Assembly (NCBI GenBank): GCA_963921195.1
Contig: OY992539.1
Coordinates: 131,034,682-131,098,681, forward strand
Source: Pegoplata infirma
Lineage: Eukaryota > Arthropoda > Insecta > Diptera > Anthomyiidae
Length of the DNA stretch: 64,000 bases
Reading direction: 5' to 3'
Of the stretch, positions 33,882 to 45,103 are shown piece by piece. Every line of letters begins with the position of its first letter. The stretch's first letter is position 1. Both the position numbers and the translations under genes were made by a program. The notes beneath the pieces are model-generated. The model made no database searches and had not been told where the DNA came from. It worked only from the letters and a program-made list of their open reading frames with translations.

Positions 33882-34931
33882 GTAGAAAAGTTAAATTCGA
33901 CTTTGCGAATCTATGAATACCCTCCACAATGCATTTTTTTAAAGGGGAGTACATTTGTTAACGTGAAAAAATTAACAATTTTGATTAGAAATAATTTATT
34001 TTTAGTAAAAAACTCTTTTTTTGTCATTTAAAAAAAAAAAAAAAAATACTATTTTTTTTTTTTTTTTGAAAAAAAAAAAAAAGTAAAAAAAAAATACTAT
34101 TTTTTTTTTTTTTTGAGTGTAAAATTTTTTTTGAGTGTAATGTTTTTTTTACTGTGCAAATATTTCTGAGTGAATGCACGTACGTATGTACACAAAATAT
34201 TGTAATTTTTGAAAAAAAAAAAAAAAACAAAATTTTTTTTTTGAATGTAAAATTTTTTTGAGTGTAAAATTTTTTTGAGTGTAAAATTTTTTTCGTGTGT
34301 AATTTTTAAGTTACCAATGCTTTTAAAACTAAACAAGTTTAAAAAGCATTGCTTTAAAATTAAACAAGTTTAAAAAGCATTGTTACCACCAATGCCTTTA
34401 AAACTTGTTAAAACACGTGGCATTTTAGATGAAACTAATCTGAAATTCAGGGTTTTGCGTATAACTTTTGAACCACTGGACCGATTGAGCTGAAATTTAA
34501 TACCAAACAGACCCGGGGAACGGCAAAGATAAATACCAAGCTTCAGTAGTCTCATTATTGTCTTTCGAAAGTTATAATGTTTTTTATCTCGTAAATTCGC
34601 GAAACACCCTTGCCGAAATTTACTCTTTTGCTCATAACTTTTGAACCACTGGACCGATTTGGCTGGATTGCAATACCAACCTGACCAGGTAAATGACAAA
34701 CATATATGCCAAACTTCGGTAGCCTCTGTAAAGTCTTTCAAAAGTTAGCGTGTTTTCTACGGACGGACAGACAGACAGACAGACGGACGGACGGACATCG
34801 CTAGATCGTCTTAAAATCGATCGAGGATCATAAATATATATACTTTATGGGGTCCTAGACCAATATTTCGAGGTGTTACAAACGGAATGACAAACTTATA
34901 TATACCCTCTATCACTAGAGTGGAGGGTATA
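33882..34931 (-). repeat. TACCCTCC repeat, near full-length copy with empty site elsewhere
   Basis: Runs from AGTAGAAAAGTTAAATTCG to GTGGAGGGTATA, with poly-A/poly-T runs at 34029-34095 and 34209-34240 and a GGAC/AGAC stretch at 34759-34797. The sister element at 61690 reads GAATAAAAAAACATGAGTTT where this insertion sits, which bounds it and suggests a short A-rich duplication (AAAACA). Minus-strand ORFs at 34024-34741 are translations of the repeat. Confidence 0.75.
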
Positions 34932-35356
34932 AAAACAATGAGTTTTGGACAATGACACATGATTTCACTGCATCATTATTGCGCATTAATCAGCGCTGCA
35001 AAAAGTGCTTCAATCATATAACCTTTAACACATTTTAAATGAAAAAAAAAAAATTAGTACACTATCTTCTTTAGTTTCAGAAAATTCAAATTACAAAAAA
35101 TGTCCAATCATATTTTAGAATCTCCAATTATATTTAAAAATGTCCAATTATATTTAAAAAATTTCCAATATAATTGAAAATTTTTGAAATGCAATTAAAA
35201 ATTTTTTGGTTATAAATGGTAATATCTGAAATATAAGTTTCTGAAATATAATTTGAAATTTTCGAAATATAATTGGAAATTTTTTAAATGTAATTGGATC
35301 TCTTAGGCGATATTTCTTCCAAATGCTTGCAGGGAGTCAACTGATTTTCAGAATTA

Positions 35357-35604
35357 GTCAATTGAACAGTTCATGCGAATAAGGATGAATAGACCATTTG
35401 TATTATTTTACATATGACGATAAAAACGCAGGAAACGGCTAAAAACTAATATTTTTTCCAACATTTTTGCATAATGCACTAATCCATTAATGCAAAAAAG
35501 TTCACAAAAATATAAGTTTTAAACCGTTTCCTGCATTTTTATCGTCATTTGTAAAATTATACAAATGGTCTATTCGTCCTTATTCGCATGAACTGTTCAA
35601 TTGT
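35357..35604. repeat. ~248-bp palindrome
   Basis: The arm CAATTGAACAGTTCATGCGA continues through AATGG/CCATT blocks and is matched in reverse at 35520-35604 (CGTTTCCTGCATTTTTATCG; CTTATTCGCATGAACTG). A MITE nested in the CCCAGCA element. Confidence 0.8.
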
Positions 35605-36396
35605 ATTTAAGATTTTCCAATTGTATTCAGAAATAGTCAATTGTATTTCAGATTTTGTAATTTGTATTTCAGAAATAGTCAAATGTGCTTCATCTTTATT
35701 CTGCTTAAATCAGCTCTAAAAAGATACATTAATTCACTGCATCTTTATAGCGATTTTTTGAGCGCTCTAAAGAGATGTGAATTCAGAGCATCTTAAGAGC
35801 GCTTTTTCGGTGTATCTAACTAGCGCTCTTAAGTGTGACATCGTCTTAGAGAATCATGCATGAATTCAGCAGGTTTGGATGCGCTCCTTGACTCGAGTTT
35901 CCTTTCCAAAAGCTGCTGCCAGTTCAGCAAAATTTCTGCTGGGAGGGGACATTAGTGAGACTGACCCCCATTTATTTTTACCCTCCAACATTTTTGTAAA
36001 ACATACCTAGGCCTTATCTCTTCTCCCTAAGTGGGCTTCCATTCAAAATTAAATTTTTTAAAAATTTGCTCCAACTGTAATTTGTATGGGATCCTACTAA
36101 GGGTGTGGAGATAGGGTGTAAGTATGTTTTAAAAAAATGTTGGAGGGTGAAAATAAATGGGGGTCAGTCTCATTAATGACCCCTTTCGGAAGCTGATTAA
36201 ATAAAACAAATTTACAAAAAATAAAAAAAATTGTATGGGGACCGACATTTTCAAAAATGAGATTTAAATTTTAAAACTTAAAAATCGCATACTAGAGCAC
36301 TCTTAAGAATTTTTTTGGATTTTTTTTTAAAGTACGTAAAAAAACAAAAATTTTGAAAAAAAATGCAATTTGGATCATTATTGAAAAAGTTATGAG

Positions 36397-36953
36397 TAGG
36401 GATGAGATTTTCATGCACTAAACAATCGAAAATATGCGCTTAAAATATGCGCTAAAAAATTCAAAATATGCACTAAAAAACCTTAAAATATGCACTAAAA
36501 AGTAAAATGTGTCCAAAAAAATTCTTGTTTTCATAGGAAAAACTTCTTAAAAAGCAAAAAATAACGCCGACTTTAAATAGTACCATTCAAAACTTTATAT
36601 AAGCAAGTTTTCTTTTAAGAAAATTAAGAAAATCTGTGAAAAAAAATTAAGAAAAAAAATAATTTTTCTTATTTTCAAAATAAATTTTTTAAATTTAAAA
36701 TAGTGTTTGAGAAAAATAAATTTCAATTTGTGTTTTTGCTAATTTATGCAAAAATATGCACTTAAAAACTAGAAATATGCACCAAATATGCATTTAAAAT
36801 CAAAATATGCAAAAATATGCATTTTCGCCAAAATATGCAAAAACAAATCGATGCCATTTTAACGCAAATTTCTTGATTCGGAAAGATAATTGGTTGATAT
36901 CGTATTTAGACTATCGACAAAAAATATGCATTTGCATGGATATCTCATCCCTA
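36397..36953. mobile_element. hAT MITE with TAGGGATGAGAT ends, copy 1 (557 bp)
   Basis: Ends TAGGGATGAGATTTTCATGC and ...ATATCTCATCCCTA. An exact 8-bp duplication GTTATGAG lies at 36389-36396 and 36954-36961, fitting nTnnnnAn. The opposite arm of the host foldback element supplies an empty site (CTTTTAATCATAACTTCTTC at about 33015-33034). The interior is crowded with ATATGCA/TGCATAT words. The + ORF at 36807 is not a gene. Confidence 0.92.
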
Positions 36954-37601
36954 GTTATGAGTAAAAGAAGTTTGGGTAAAGGAACAAACTACCAATTTTT
37001 AAAAATTAGATTTTTTTTGAACTGATCATCAAGAAAATCTGAAAACTTACCACGAAGGAGTTTTCGAAGGGTACTAAAAGCTGTAAACAAATCGGAAAGA
37101 TCTAAAAAAAAAATTATTCAAAGTGTCCGATTTGACATGGAATGCCCCATATTTTTTACACAAAATTTTTTTCTCGGATTTTTTTCCGGATTTTGTTTTT
37201 TAGTTCTTTGCAATTATTTTTTTACATTGTGGAGGGATCAATATATTTGGCAAGGCGGAATTTAACTTTTTCTTTTTTTATCTTAAGCAAAATACAGTCA
37301 AACCCGGTTAAAACGAACTCCGAGGGACCAGTAAAAATAGTTCGTGATAAGCGAAGTTCGCTATAAGCGAGGTATATTTTTTATCAACCTTGTTTTATTT
37401 CCAAAAAAATAGGTCCAATTTTGTTTTAATTGATTTTTTTTAAAGTAAACTACTCACTGAGAAGAAAACATTAAAAATGTAAATAAAATTTATCAAAATT
37501 ATAATATTAACCAATAATTTCTAACCTTTTGTGAGTTTGGCAAGAAAAACTGTCGCAAATTCAAAATATTTATCGGAGTTCGTTATAAAAAAGTAAATAT
37601 A

Positions 37602-39117
37602 CACCGAAAAAAATCCATGCAACATTTTACGAAAAAAAGTTTCGTAGTTTTTATTTTCGTAAAATACACAAAATTTGACTACATATTACAAAAAACTTTA
37701 GTACTGAATTTCGTATTTTTACGAAAGAAACGAAAATGATTAGTAAATATTTTTTTCGTAATATTTACGAATGTTGACTACATATTACGAAAAAAATGTT
37801 GTAAAAACTTTTGTAATTTTACGAAAGTAACGAAAAAAAGAATGTAAATGATTCTTTTGTAAAATATACGAATGTTGACTGCATATTACAAAAAAAGTGT
37901 ACAGACTTTCGTATTTTTACGAAAATAATTCGTAAAAACTTCTTTCGTAAAATATACGAAAGTGGACTTTATATCACGAAAAAAAATAATCAAGAATTTT
38001 GAAATTTTACAAAACTAATGAAAAAAGAAGAAATCTTTAAATGCATGCTTAAATGGTGTTTTTATGCCCTCAAACTACAGTATTGGGGTATAATAAAAAA
38101 ATATCGGTCGGGGACCCCATAAAGTATATGTTTTATTGATCCATGATAAATTCTAAGGCATTCTATTAATGTCCGTCTATATAAAACACGGATACCACGG
38201 AACAAGTCTTTTGGTCATCAGCAGGTTAAGTTCGTATGTGGGCAAAAAAGTTTTATTTCTTTAAACCAACCTCTGGAAAACTAAATTTTTTTAAAGGGTT
38301 TTTTGTTGTTTTGTTAAACAAATGAAACATTTTTATGTCAAACAAAATTTAAAGTAATGAGCTTCGACCCAGGGGATTAGAAAATGCCTTGTGGTAGTGG
38401 GTATAAAGAATTAATTTCATTAATGATAACTCTCATAATTTTTTTACATATTTGGGGTAATGAAAATTCGGCACAGCCGACTTAAAAGCTTTCTCTTGGT
38501 TTTTATTTATTTTAAGGATCAATTAAAATTTGAGGCTAATCGGATCAAATAAAATTTAAGGCTTGATGATATAAGTTTTTTTTTACATGTGGGAAGGTGG
38601 TCCTCCAAAAAAAATCATCTCAACATATCATCATAAGTTCTTGTAGTGTGAACGTAGCCTAAAACAAAATCACTGTAAATAATGAATGAAATCTTATAAG
38701 TCTTTGTTAAGAAGAAACAATTAATTGCTTGGAAATGTTGCTGTCAAAACGTTGAAAACGTTGTTCTTATTCTCAAGAAAGAATTTTTACATGTAATTTC
38801 GTTAATTTAAGAATTTTTTTTTATTTACCAAAAAATTTTCGTAAAAATAAAAATATTTCGTTTATTTTACGAAATAATTTCGTAAAACAAAAAAAATATT
38901 TCGTTTATTTTACGAAAATTTTCGTAAAACACAAAAATTTATTGCGTTTATTTTACGAAATTTTTTTGTAAAATACAAAAATAATTTCGTTTATTTTACG
39001 AAACAATTTCGTGCATTTCGTACATTGTACGCAAGAATTTCGTGGTGCGAAACAACGAAATTTTTCGTACAATGTACGAACGTTTTCGTACATATAAGGC
39101 AGGAATTTTTTTCGGTG
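37602..39117. mobile_element. CACCGAAAAAAAT element with TTTCGTAAAAT interior
   Basis: Ends CACCGAAAAAAATCCATGC and GGCAGGAATTTTTTTCGGTG, flanked by TA at 37600-37601 and 39118-39119. The interior consists of many TTTCGTAAAATAC/GTATTTTACGAAA words. A TACCCTCC-family fragment (about 38045-38490) interrupts it. Short ORFs at 38953-39216 are palindrome artefacts. Confidence 0.75.
38045..38490 (+). repeat. TACCCTCC repeat, degenerate copy
   Basis: The start is decayed (ATGCCCTCAAACTACAG), then 'ATATCGGTCGGGGACCCCAT', ending with AATTCGGCACAGCCGACTTA, the signature of the family's other end. Confidence 0.65.
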
Positions 39118-39298
39118 TACATGAACTTGTGTTTTAACCAAGGATTTGTTATAACCGAGTTCGTTATAAAAGAGGTATTTTGTGTGAAAATTGTTGCCAA
39201 AACGTCGGGACTTTAGAATTAGTTCGTTATATCCGAGAGTTCGTTATAACCGAGTTCGTTATAACCGAGTTCGACTCTATATTCAAATCAATCTGTCG

Positions 39299-39338
39299 CA
39301 CAGTGGGTTGAAACATAGGTAAACTGAGGATTAATTCA
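39299..39338. repeat. Transib left terminal inverted repeat
   Basis: Opens with CACAGTGGGTTGAAA and ends TGAGGATTAATTCA. It pairs with 49586-49625. The heptamer is at 39299-39305. The A/T-rich remainder does not show a convincing nonamer at 12- or 23-bp spacing. Confidence 0.85.
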
Positions 39339-39472
39339 GGGAAGCCAATTATTGTTGATATAAATTTTTTTTTTGAATAACTGTACGTTACTTAGTGAAA
39401 AAATAAGGTTTTTGAAAAAAAACTGAGAGAAAATATTTTTTTATTTAAAAAAGAAGAGAAAAATTATATGTA

Positions 39473-41261
39473 CATTAGAGTGTCCCATATTTTGGAAATG
39501 TTGGAAATGGTGAGACGGTAACCACTCATTTTTTTCCATTTGACTAAAAAATAACTCAGGAAAAATTTTACGCCCCTACGATCACGCCTTCCCTACGCGA
39601 CGGGGCTTTAAAGAGCGGGGACTTAAAAATTATTTTTCCATACAAAGCAAAAATTTTTTTTTTGATTTTAATTTTTTTGTTATTAATTATAATATTACTT
39701 GGTTAGCTTATTCACGACAAAAAATTTGATTTTGGTAGGATAAGGGTTTCAGTTCTAAAAAATTTTTCGGAAAAAAAAATTTTGGAGCCGTTGCACAGTG
39801 CCACATTTGGCCAATCTAGCACGACAAAAATCAAAAAAAAAAGTTCCCCGATTTTCATGATATGTTTGTATGTGTTATAGAACATTCCTAATAGCACGGA
39901 AATAATCATATAATATCGATAGTTCTGTTCGTTAATAACAGGTGGGTGCATAAAGTTGCATCTTGTAATATCCTGTAACTAGTGTACATTTTTTCGCCAA
40001 AATTAAGTCGAGTTTAAACTGTTGTAACTTTTGAACAAAAAGAGATATTTATCCACTCTTTTTTGGTAATTTTAAAGGATATTTAAATACTTTAAGTCAT
40101 ATCTTTTCTTTTTTTTAAAAACAAATTTTTCTATTTTTTATTAAATTTTTAACAAAATACGAATTTTTGAAAAGAAAATTATATATTTATTTTTTTTTGA
40201 TGGAATAGAACTTTTGTGTTTGGTCCGTATTGGTCGCCGGACTTTTTCAGATATATTGACCAATATTCATAGTACTTATTTCAACGGCTAACTTTTGCGA
40301 CCGTCTGCGACACCGACTACAGTGGGCCGATATGTAAACATTGTTTTTACATATTTTTTAAGCATATTTTAAAAAAGTGGGCGTGGCAGTTGTCTGACCG
40401 CCCCTTTTTTTGTGATATTATTTCTACAGTCATTGAGAGTATATATACCAAATTTAAAGAAATTATAACCAAAATTACAAATTTTAAAATAAGTGGGCGT
40501 GGCCCTTAACCGGCCTCCCACATTTTTCATAATGTTATTTTCGAAGTCAAAACGAACATTTATACCGAATTTCAAGTCAATATAATTAAAATTGGATTTT
40601 TGTCGTCCTAGATTGGCCAAATGTGGCACTGTGCGTTGGGGTCCTACAGTAAAAAATTTTTAAAAAATATTTTTTTTTAGTTTTGACAAGCAACGTTTTT
40701 ATTTGTAATATTGCTTTTAATGATATACTTATATTCATAAAAAAATATTATTTCCATCTGTGACATCTTTATCGTGTTCTAAAAAAGGGTAAAAAATTCA
40801 TTTTTGACGTTTTTTGATACACGATAAAGATGTCACAGATATGAAAAATATTTTTTTTATGAATATATATCTTTAAAAGCAACATTACAATTAAAGCCGT
40901 TGTTTGTCAAAACTAAAAAAAATATTTTTTAAAAAATTTTTACTGTAGGACCCCAACGGCTCCAAATTTTTTTTTTTTTTCGAAAAATTTTTTAGAACTG
41001 AAAGCCTTATCCCACCAAAATCAAATTTTTTTCGTGAATAAGCTAACGAAGTAATATTATAATTAATAACAAAAAAATTTAAAATTTTTGGTTTGTATCG
41101 AAAAATAATTTTTAAGGCCCGCTCTTTAAGGCCCCGTCGCGTAGGGAAGGCGTGGTTGAAGGGGCGTAAAATTTTTCCTGAGTTATTTTTACCCACTCAT
41201 TATTATGGGAAAAATGAGTGGGTACCGTCTCAACATTTCCAAAATAAGGGACACTCTAATG
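39473..41261. mobile_element. Foldback element 1 of the TA-linked train (CATTAGAGTGTCCC ends)
   Basis: The left end CATTAGAGTGTCCCATATTT and the right end AATAAGGGACACTCTAATG are inverted. Arms of several hundred bases correspond (TCCCTACGCGACGGGGC versus GCCCCGTCGCGTAGGGA). TA lies at 39471-39472 and 41262-41263. No transposase. Minus-strand ORFs are AT-rich arm artefacts. Confidence 0.8.
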
Positions 41262-41263
41262 TA

Positions 41264-42356
41264 CATATGAGGCATTCCACACCAAATGTCCAGCGAAAAA
41301 AAACACGTGTACCATAAACTTCTGAATAGCTTGTATGGATAGCCCTATATGGAACTTAGAAAATTGCGTTTTCGGTTTTTCAATTTTTCAAAAACTGGGT
41401 TTAGGAGGCGTGGTCAAATATTGGAAAAATGGTCAAATTTGTGGCGAGTTGCCTTGATTAAATATTTATCACATTAAAACGAAATGCACCACAATCTTAA
41501 AAATTCACATTCTTATAAAGTTTCGTATGGGCTATCGAATAAAATTTTTTTCCAAGAAAAATTTTCAGAACCCGTTCTGAAATTTTCCATTTTTTAAAAA
41601 AGTCAATTTATCAAAAATCCGGCCACTTTTTTTTCTTTTTTTTAAATTTTTTTTTTAAAGTTTAGATGTTTGTCCATCCACACAAAAAAAATCAGAAATG
41701 TATTTTTCGTTTTTTTTCGAGAAAATCGCATTTGAATTTTAAATTTCATAACAATTTTGTAATTTGCTTGTATTTTCCTGTGTCAACAGAGCGTATGACG
41801 AATATTTATGCAATTGATATTACTCATTCGCAACTTTAAAACAAAGAAATACAAGCAAATAACAAAATTGTTATGAAATTTAAAGTTCAAATGCGATTTT
41901 CTCGAAAAAAAAAGATGAACGTGTTTCTGATTTTTTTTGTGTGGATGGACAAACATCTAAACTTTTAAAAAAATAAATAAAAAAGAAAACAAAAATGGCC
42001 GGATTTTTGATAAATTTACTTTTTTAAAAAATGGAAAATTTCAGAACGGGTTCTGAAAATTTTCCAAAACAAAAAATTTTAATCGATAGCCCATACAAAA
42101 CTATATAAGAACGTAAATTTTTGACATTGTGGTGCATTCCGTATTAATGTGATAAATATTTAATCAAGGCAACTCGCCACAAATTTTACCATTTTTCCAA
42201 TATTTGACCACGCCTCCTAAGCCCAGTTTTCGAAAATTTGAAAAACCAAAAACGCAATTTTCTTAGTTACATATAGGGCTATCCAAACAACCTATTCAGA
42301 AATTTACGGGACACATGTTTTTCTGTAGCGGGACATTTGGTGTGGAATGCCTCATA
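41264..42356. mobile_element. Foldback element 2 of the train (CATATGAGGCATTCC ends)
   Basis: Ends CATATGAGGCATTCCACACC and GGTGTGGAATGCCTCATA. Long arms correspond, for example AGGAGGCGTGGTCAAATATT and its reverse at 42201-42222. TA at 41262-41263 is shared with element 1, and TA at 42357-42358 with element 3. Noncoding. Confidence 0.85.
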
Positions 42357-42358
42357 TA

Positions 42359-43577
42359 CATTAGAGTTCGTTTCGTGACTATGTCACTTCATCTGTTTAT
42401 CGGATATCATAATTTTTTTAAAGGATTTAGGGGAGCTAAAAAGAATGCCGGTATTTTTTTGGAAAATTTTCACTCCTTGGGGTGGTTCAAAGCATCTGAA
42501 AACGCTGATTTTGAGCTGATTTTTCTGCACAGAAAAAACGGCTGAATATATTGCAAAACTGATTTCACCAGTCGATTCTACAGCAAAAATTAATACAATA
42601 GAAGTTTTTTGAACTCATAAAAAAAGTTCCAATAACCCACAGCAGGGGGCGGAAAAATCGATTTTTTTTTTTTTTTTAAATTTAAATTATTTTTTTAATC
42701 ATGCTCGATGAAGAGGCAGTTTTTGCTAAGAAAATTAGTACAAAAAGCACCTTTCTACCACAACCCATTAAAAAGTTATAAGGCTTCAAAGTTTTTTTTT
42801 TTCTAATTGTAAAATTATAAAACACTGACCGAAATTTGAAAAGTTTTTGGATGGGTCAGCGGTCTGGGCACTCGTTTTCGATTTTCCTCTCAATGCTGAT
42901 TCCAAATCTGGTTTCCAAAATGTTCCGTTACGTCAGGTTTTTGAAATAATTGAGGTCAAAGTTCACAAAAAACTCATTTTTGTGCATTATTGAGCGCATT
43001 TTTTTGTGATGTTTTTGGGTGATATTCTGCGATCATAAAACTTATTTTCGATTAACATTTCGATGCTGATTCTGAATCTAGTTTTAAAATTTCTTTATCA
43101 CGTCATGTTTGCGAGAAAATTGAGGTCAAAGTTCTAAAAAAACGTGTTTTTGCACATTTTTGAGAGCTTATAACTTTTTAATGGGTTGTGATAGAACGGA
43201 AAATTTGGTACCATTTTGTTAAGCTGAAAATGCCCTTTAATTGTTCATATTTAAAAAATTAATTTAAAAAGAAAATGGAAAAACCTTATATTTTCGCCCT
43301 CTGTGGTGGGTTTTTGGAACTTTTTTTAAGAGTTTGAAAAACGACCATTGTATAATTTTTTGCTGTAGAATCGACTAGTGAAATCAGATTTGCGATATAT
43401 TCAACAGTTTTTGCTCTGCAGAAAAATCAGCTCAAAATTCGCGTTTTCAGATGCGTTGAACCACCCCAAGGAGCGATTTTTTTTTTCAAAAAAATACCGC
43501 CATTCTTTTTAGTTCCCATAAATCCTTCAAAAAAATTATGATACCCGCAGATCAAATTTTCAAAACTAACTCTAATA
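42359..43577. mobile_element. Foldback element 3 of the train (CATTAGAGTTCG ends)
   Basis: Left CATTAGAGTTCG, right AACTCTAATA (one terminal change). The arms contain ATACCGCCATTCTTTTTAG and its counterpart, and CTCCTTGGGGTGGTTCAAAG versus TTGAACCACCCCAAGGAGC. Element 3 shares only its first ~10 bases with element 1. TA links it to elements 2 and 4. Confidence 0.8.
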
Positions 43578-44121
43578 TACATATGAGTCATTCCACACCA
43601 ACTGTTCCACTACAGAAAAAGCATGGTGGTTTCAATAGGATATCACTTGCAAAGTATTCGCCCTAGGGCACTATTAAATAACAAAAATAAAATTTAGGAT
43701 TTTTCAAAAAGTGGGCCTTGGAGGCATGGACAAAAATTTTAAATTTCAGCATTTTTTGCCTAAGTATCTTTATTTCAATATTTATGCCAATAAAATGAAA
43801 CACAGTGATGTCTTTAAAATAAATGTTTTGTAAAGATTTTTGTATGGGCTATCGATTAAAAAAATAAAAATTTGAAATTTTTCAGAAGAAGTTCTGAATA
43901 TTTTAAATTTAAATTTAAACTTTTTATATCAAAAAACATGCCACAATTTTATTTTATTTTTACATGTTTAAAAAATAGTTAAGGTGTACATCTATCTGTT
44001 CTGAAATTTTCAGAGATGCTTTTTTCCTTGTTTTCGAGAAAAAAATGTTGAACATTGCACTATGCTAATAATTTACAATAATGGGGTATATTACATATGC
44101 GAATGAGTAATATTAACTCTT

Positions 44122-44857
44122 ATGTCCAGTTTCTCTATTACGAATTTTCATTTTCGTTCGTCCAAATGACATACAAAAATCAATTTGAGGTTCTGTATTG
44201 CGGATGTCATTTTAGTCGAACGAAAACGTAAAAGTAGTCATTTTTCTTCATATTTTTCCGTTTCTACAACACGAATTGAAATGTCAAAAACACCAAAACC
44301 ACACGAATGAAAAATACCATTCGTTAAGGAGTTTTTTGTGTAATATTTAACAAAATAAGTGAAAAATGTGAATTTATAACAAAAATAATTGATATATTTA
44401 TAAAATTAAAAAATGTGAATGTTTTATAACTAAATGCTTTGAAAAAAATGTATATTTAAACAAATCAGTGAAAAAAAGACGGATTTGACCAATTTATATT
44501 AACAATTTAAAAGCCACGGGTTATCATACAAATTATTTTAATAAAAAAAAGCTCTGATTTGATTATAATTGTGTTTTTTTTTTATAAACATGAAATTTGA
44601 TCAGCTGTTTTCTTTAGCTGATGTGTTGATGTTGCCACTTCGTTTAGTTTAGATAATTTTTGTATGAAAAAAATAAACAAAAACTAAAAAAAAACTTTCT
44701 GGCAATACTGTAATTTGACAAATGGTCAAGACAAACGTAACTAACGAAAAAAAATAACGTAATCAAACGAAAATGTTATGGAAACTGATATCATTATGAA
44801 TTCGTACGGGTAGCGTTCGTTCGTGTATTGTTTCGTCCGTTTAACAGAAACACCACA
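44122..44857. mobile_element. Possible MITE in the loop of element 4
   Basis: GTTTCTCTATTACGAA... at the left and ...CCGTTTAACAGAAAC at the right are weak inverted ends, with TTTTCGTTCGTCC and CGTTCGTTCGTG inside. Boundaries are approximate and no duplication was verified. Confidence 0.35.
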
Positions 44858-44874
44858 TTAAAAAACATTTAAAA

Positions 44875-45103
44875 TAGAGATGTGATCGTAGGTAAGTTTT
44901 TTTTTACCATCACGCACTCTCATCACTTATTTCGCTCACGATTAGTCACGCTCACGTGAGTATCGTGCCCGTGACAACATTTTTTTCTACTCACGTGAGC
45001 GTGCGTGAACGTGAGGAAAATTAAAAATCGTGCGTGATTAAAACTTTTCCTTCGTGAGCGTGCGTGAACGTCAAAAAAAAACTCACCCACGAAAACATCT
45101 CTA
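44875..45103. mobile_element. hAT MITE with TAGAGATG ends, 229 bp
   Basis: Ends TAGAGATGTGATCG and AAAACATCTCTA. The flanks ATTTAAAA and CTTTAAAT agree at 6 of 8 and both fit nTnnnnAn. The interior has many CTCACGTGAGC/GTGCGTGAACG words, like the other TAGAGATG elements. Confidence 0.75.

Larger units (their letters stand above)
33682..35943. mobile_element. CCCAGCA(G)AAAT element, copy 1, with nested repeat
   Basis: Left CCCAGCAAAAATAAATCGAG, right AAAATTTCTGCTGGG. Collinear with the copy at 61690-63061 (blocks AGCGCATCCAAAGAGCGCTC, TGACTGCATCATTATTGCGC-like, CATGCATGAATTCAGC). It contains a TACCCTCC repeat (33882-34931) and a 250-bp palindrome (35357-35604). No transposase and no clear target duplication. 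Confidence 0.7.
32831..37151. mobile_element. Foldback element with ATGGGGCATTCCATGTCAAA ends, carrying nested insertions
   Basis: The left terminus TATGGGGCATTCCATGTCAA continues as ATCGGACACTTTG; the right terminus is its reverse complement ending at 37151. Arms correspond over several hundred bases, including the block CCTTCGAAAACTCCTTCGTG and its reverse near 37050. Terminal TA suggests a TA duplication. Insertions inside are 33682-35943 and 36397-36953. The GGCATTCC core resembles the ends of the elements at 41264 and 43580, suggesting one superfamily. No transposase. Confidence 0.75.
37295..39277. mobile_element. pogo/Tigger-like nonautonomous element with nested insertions
   Basis: The left end CAGTCAAACCCGGTTAAAAC and the right end GTTATAACCGAGTTCGACTC are imperfect inverted repeats flanked by TA (37293-37294, 39278-39279). 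CAGT(C/T)GAACC(C)G-GTTATAACG ends are typical of the pogo/Tigger branch of Tc1/mariner. The right end has repeated GAGTTCGTTATAACC units. It is interrupted by the 37602-39117 element. Confidence 0.7.

Noticed and set aside
34370..34741. 123-codon minus-strand ORF as a gene
   Set aside because: It is read through a TACCCTCC repeat; the homologous interval at 14520-14850 has no equivalent open frame.
39299..39338. True recombination signal sequences with 12/23 spacers
   Set aside because: The heptamer matches, but no convincing nonamer is found at 12 or 23 bp in either TIR; partial A-rich matches are expected in such AT-rich DNA.
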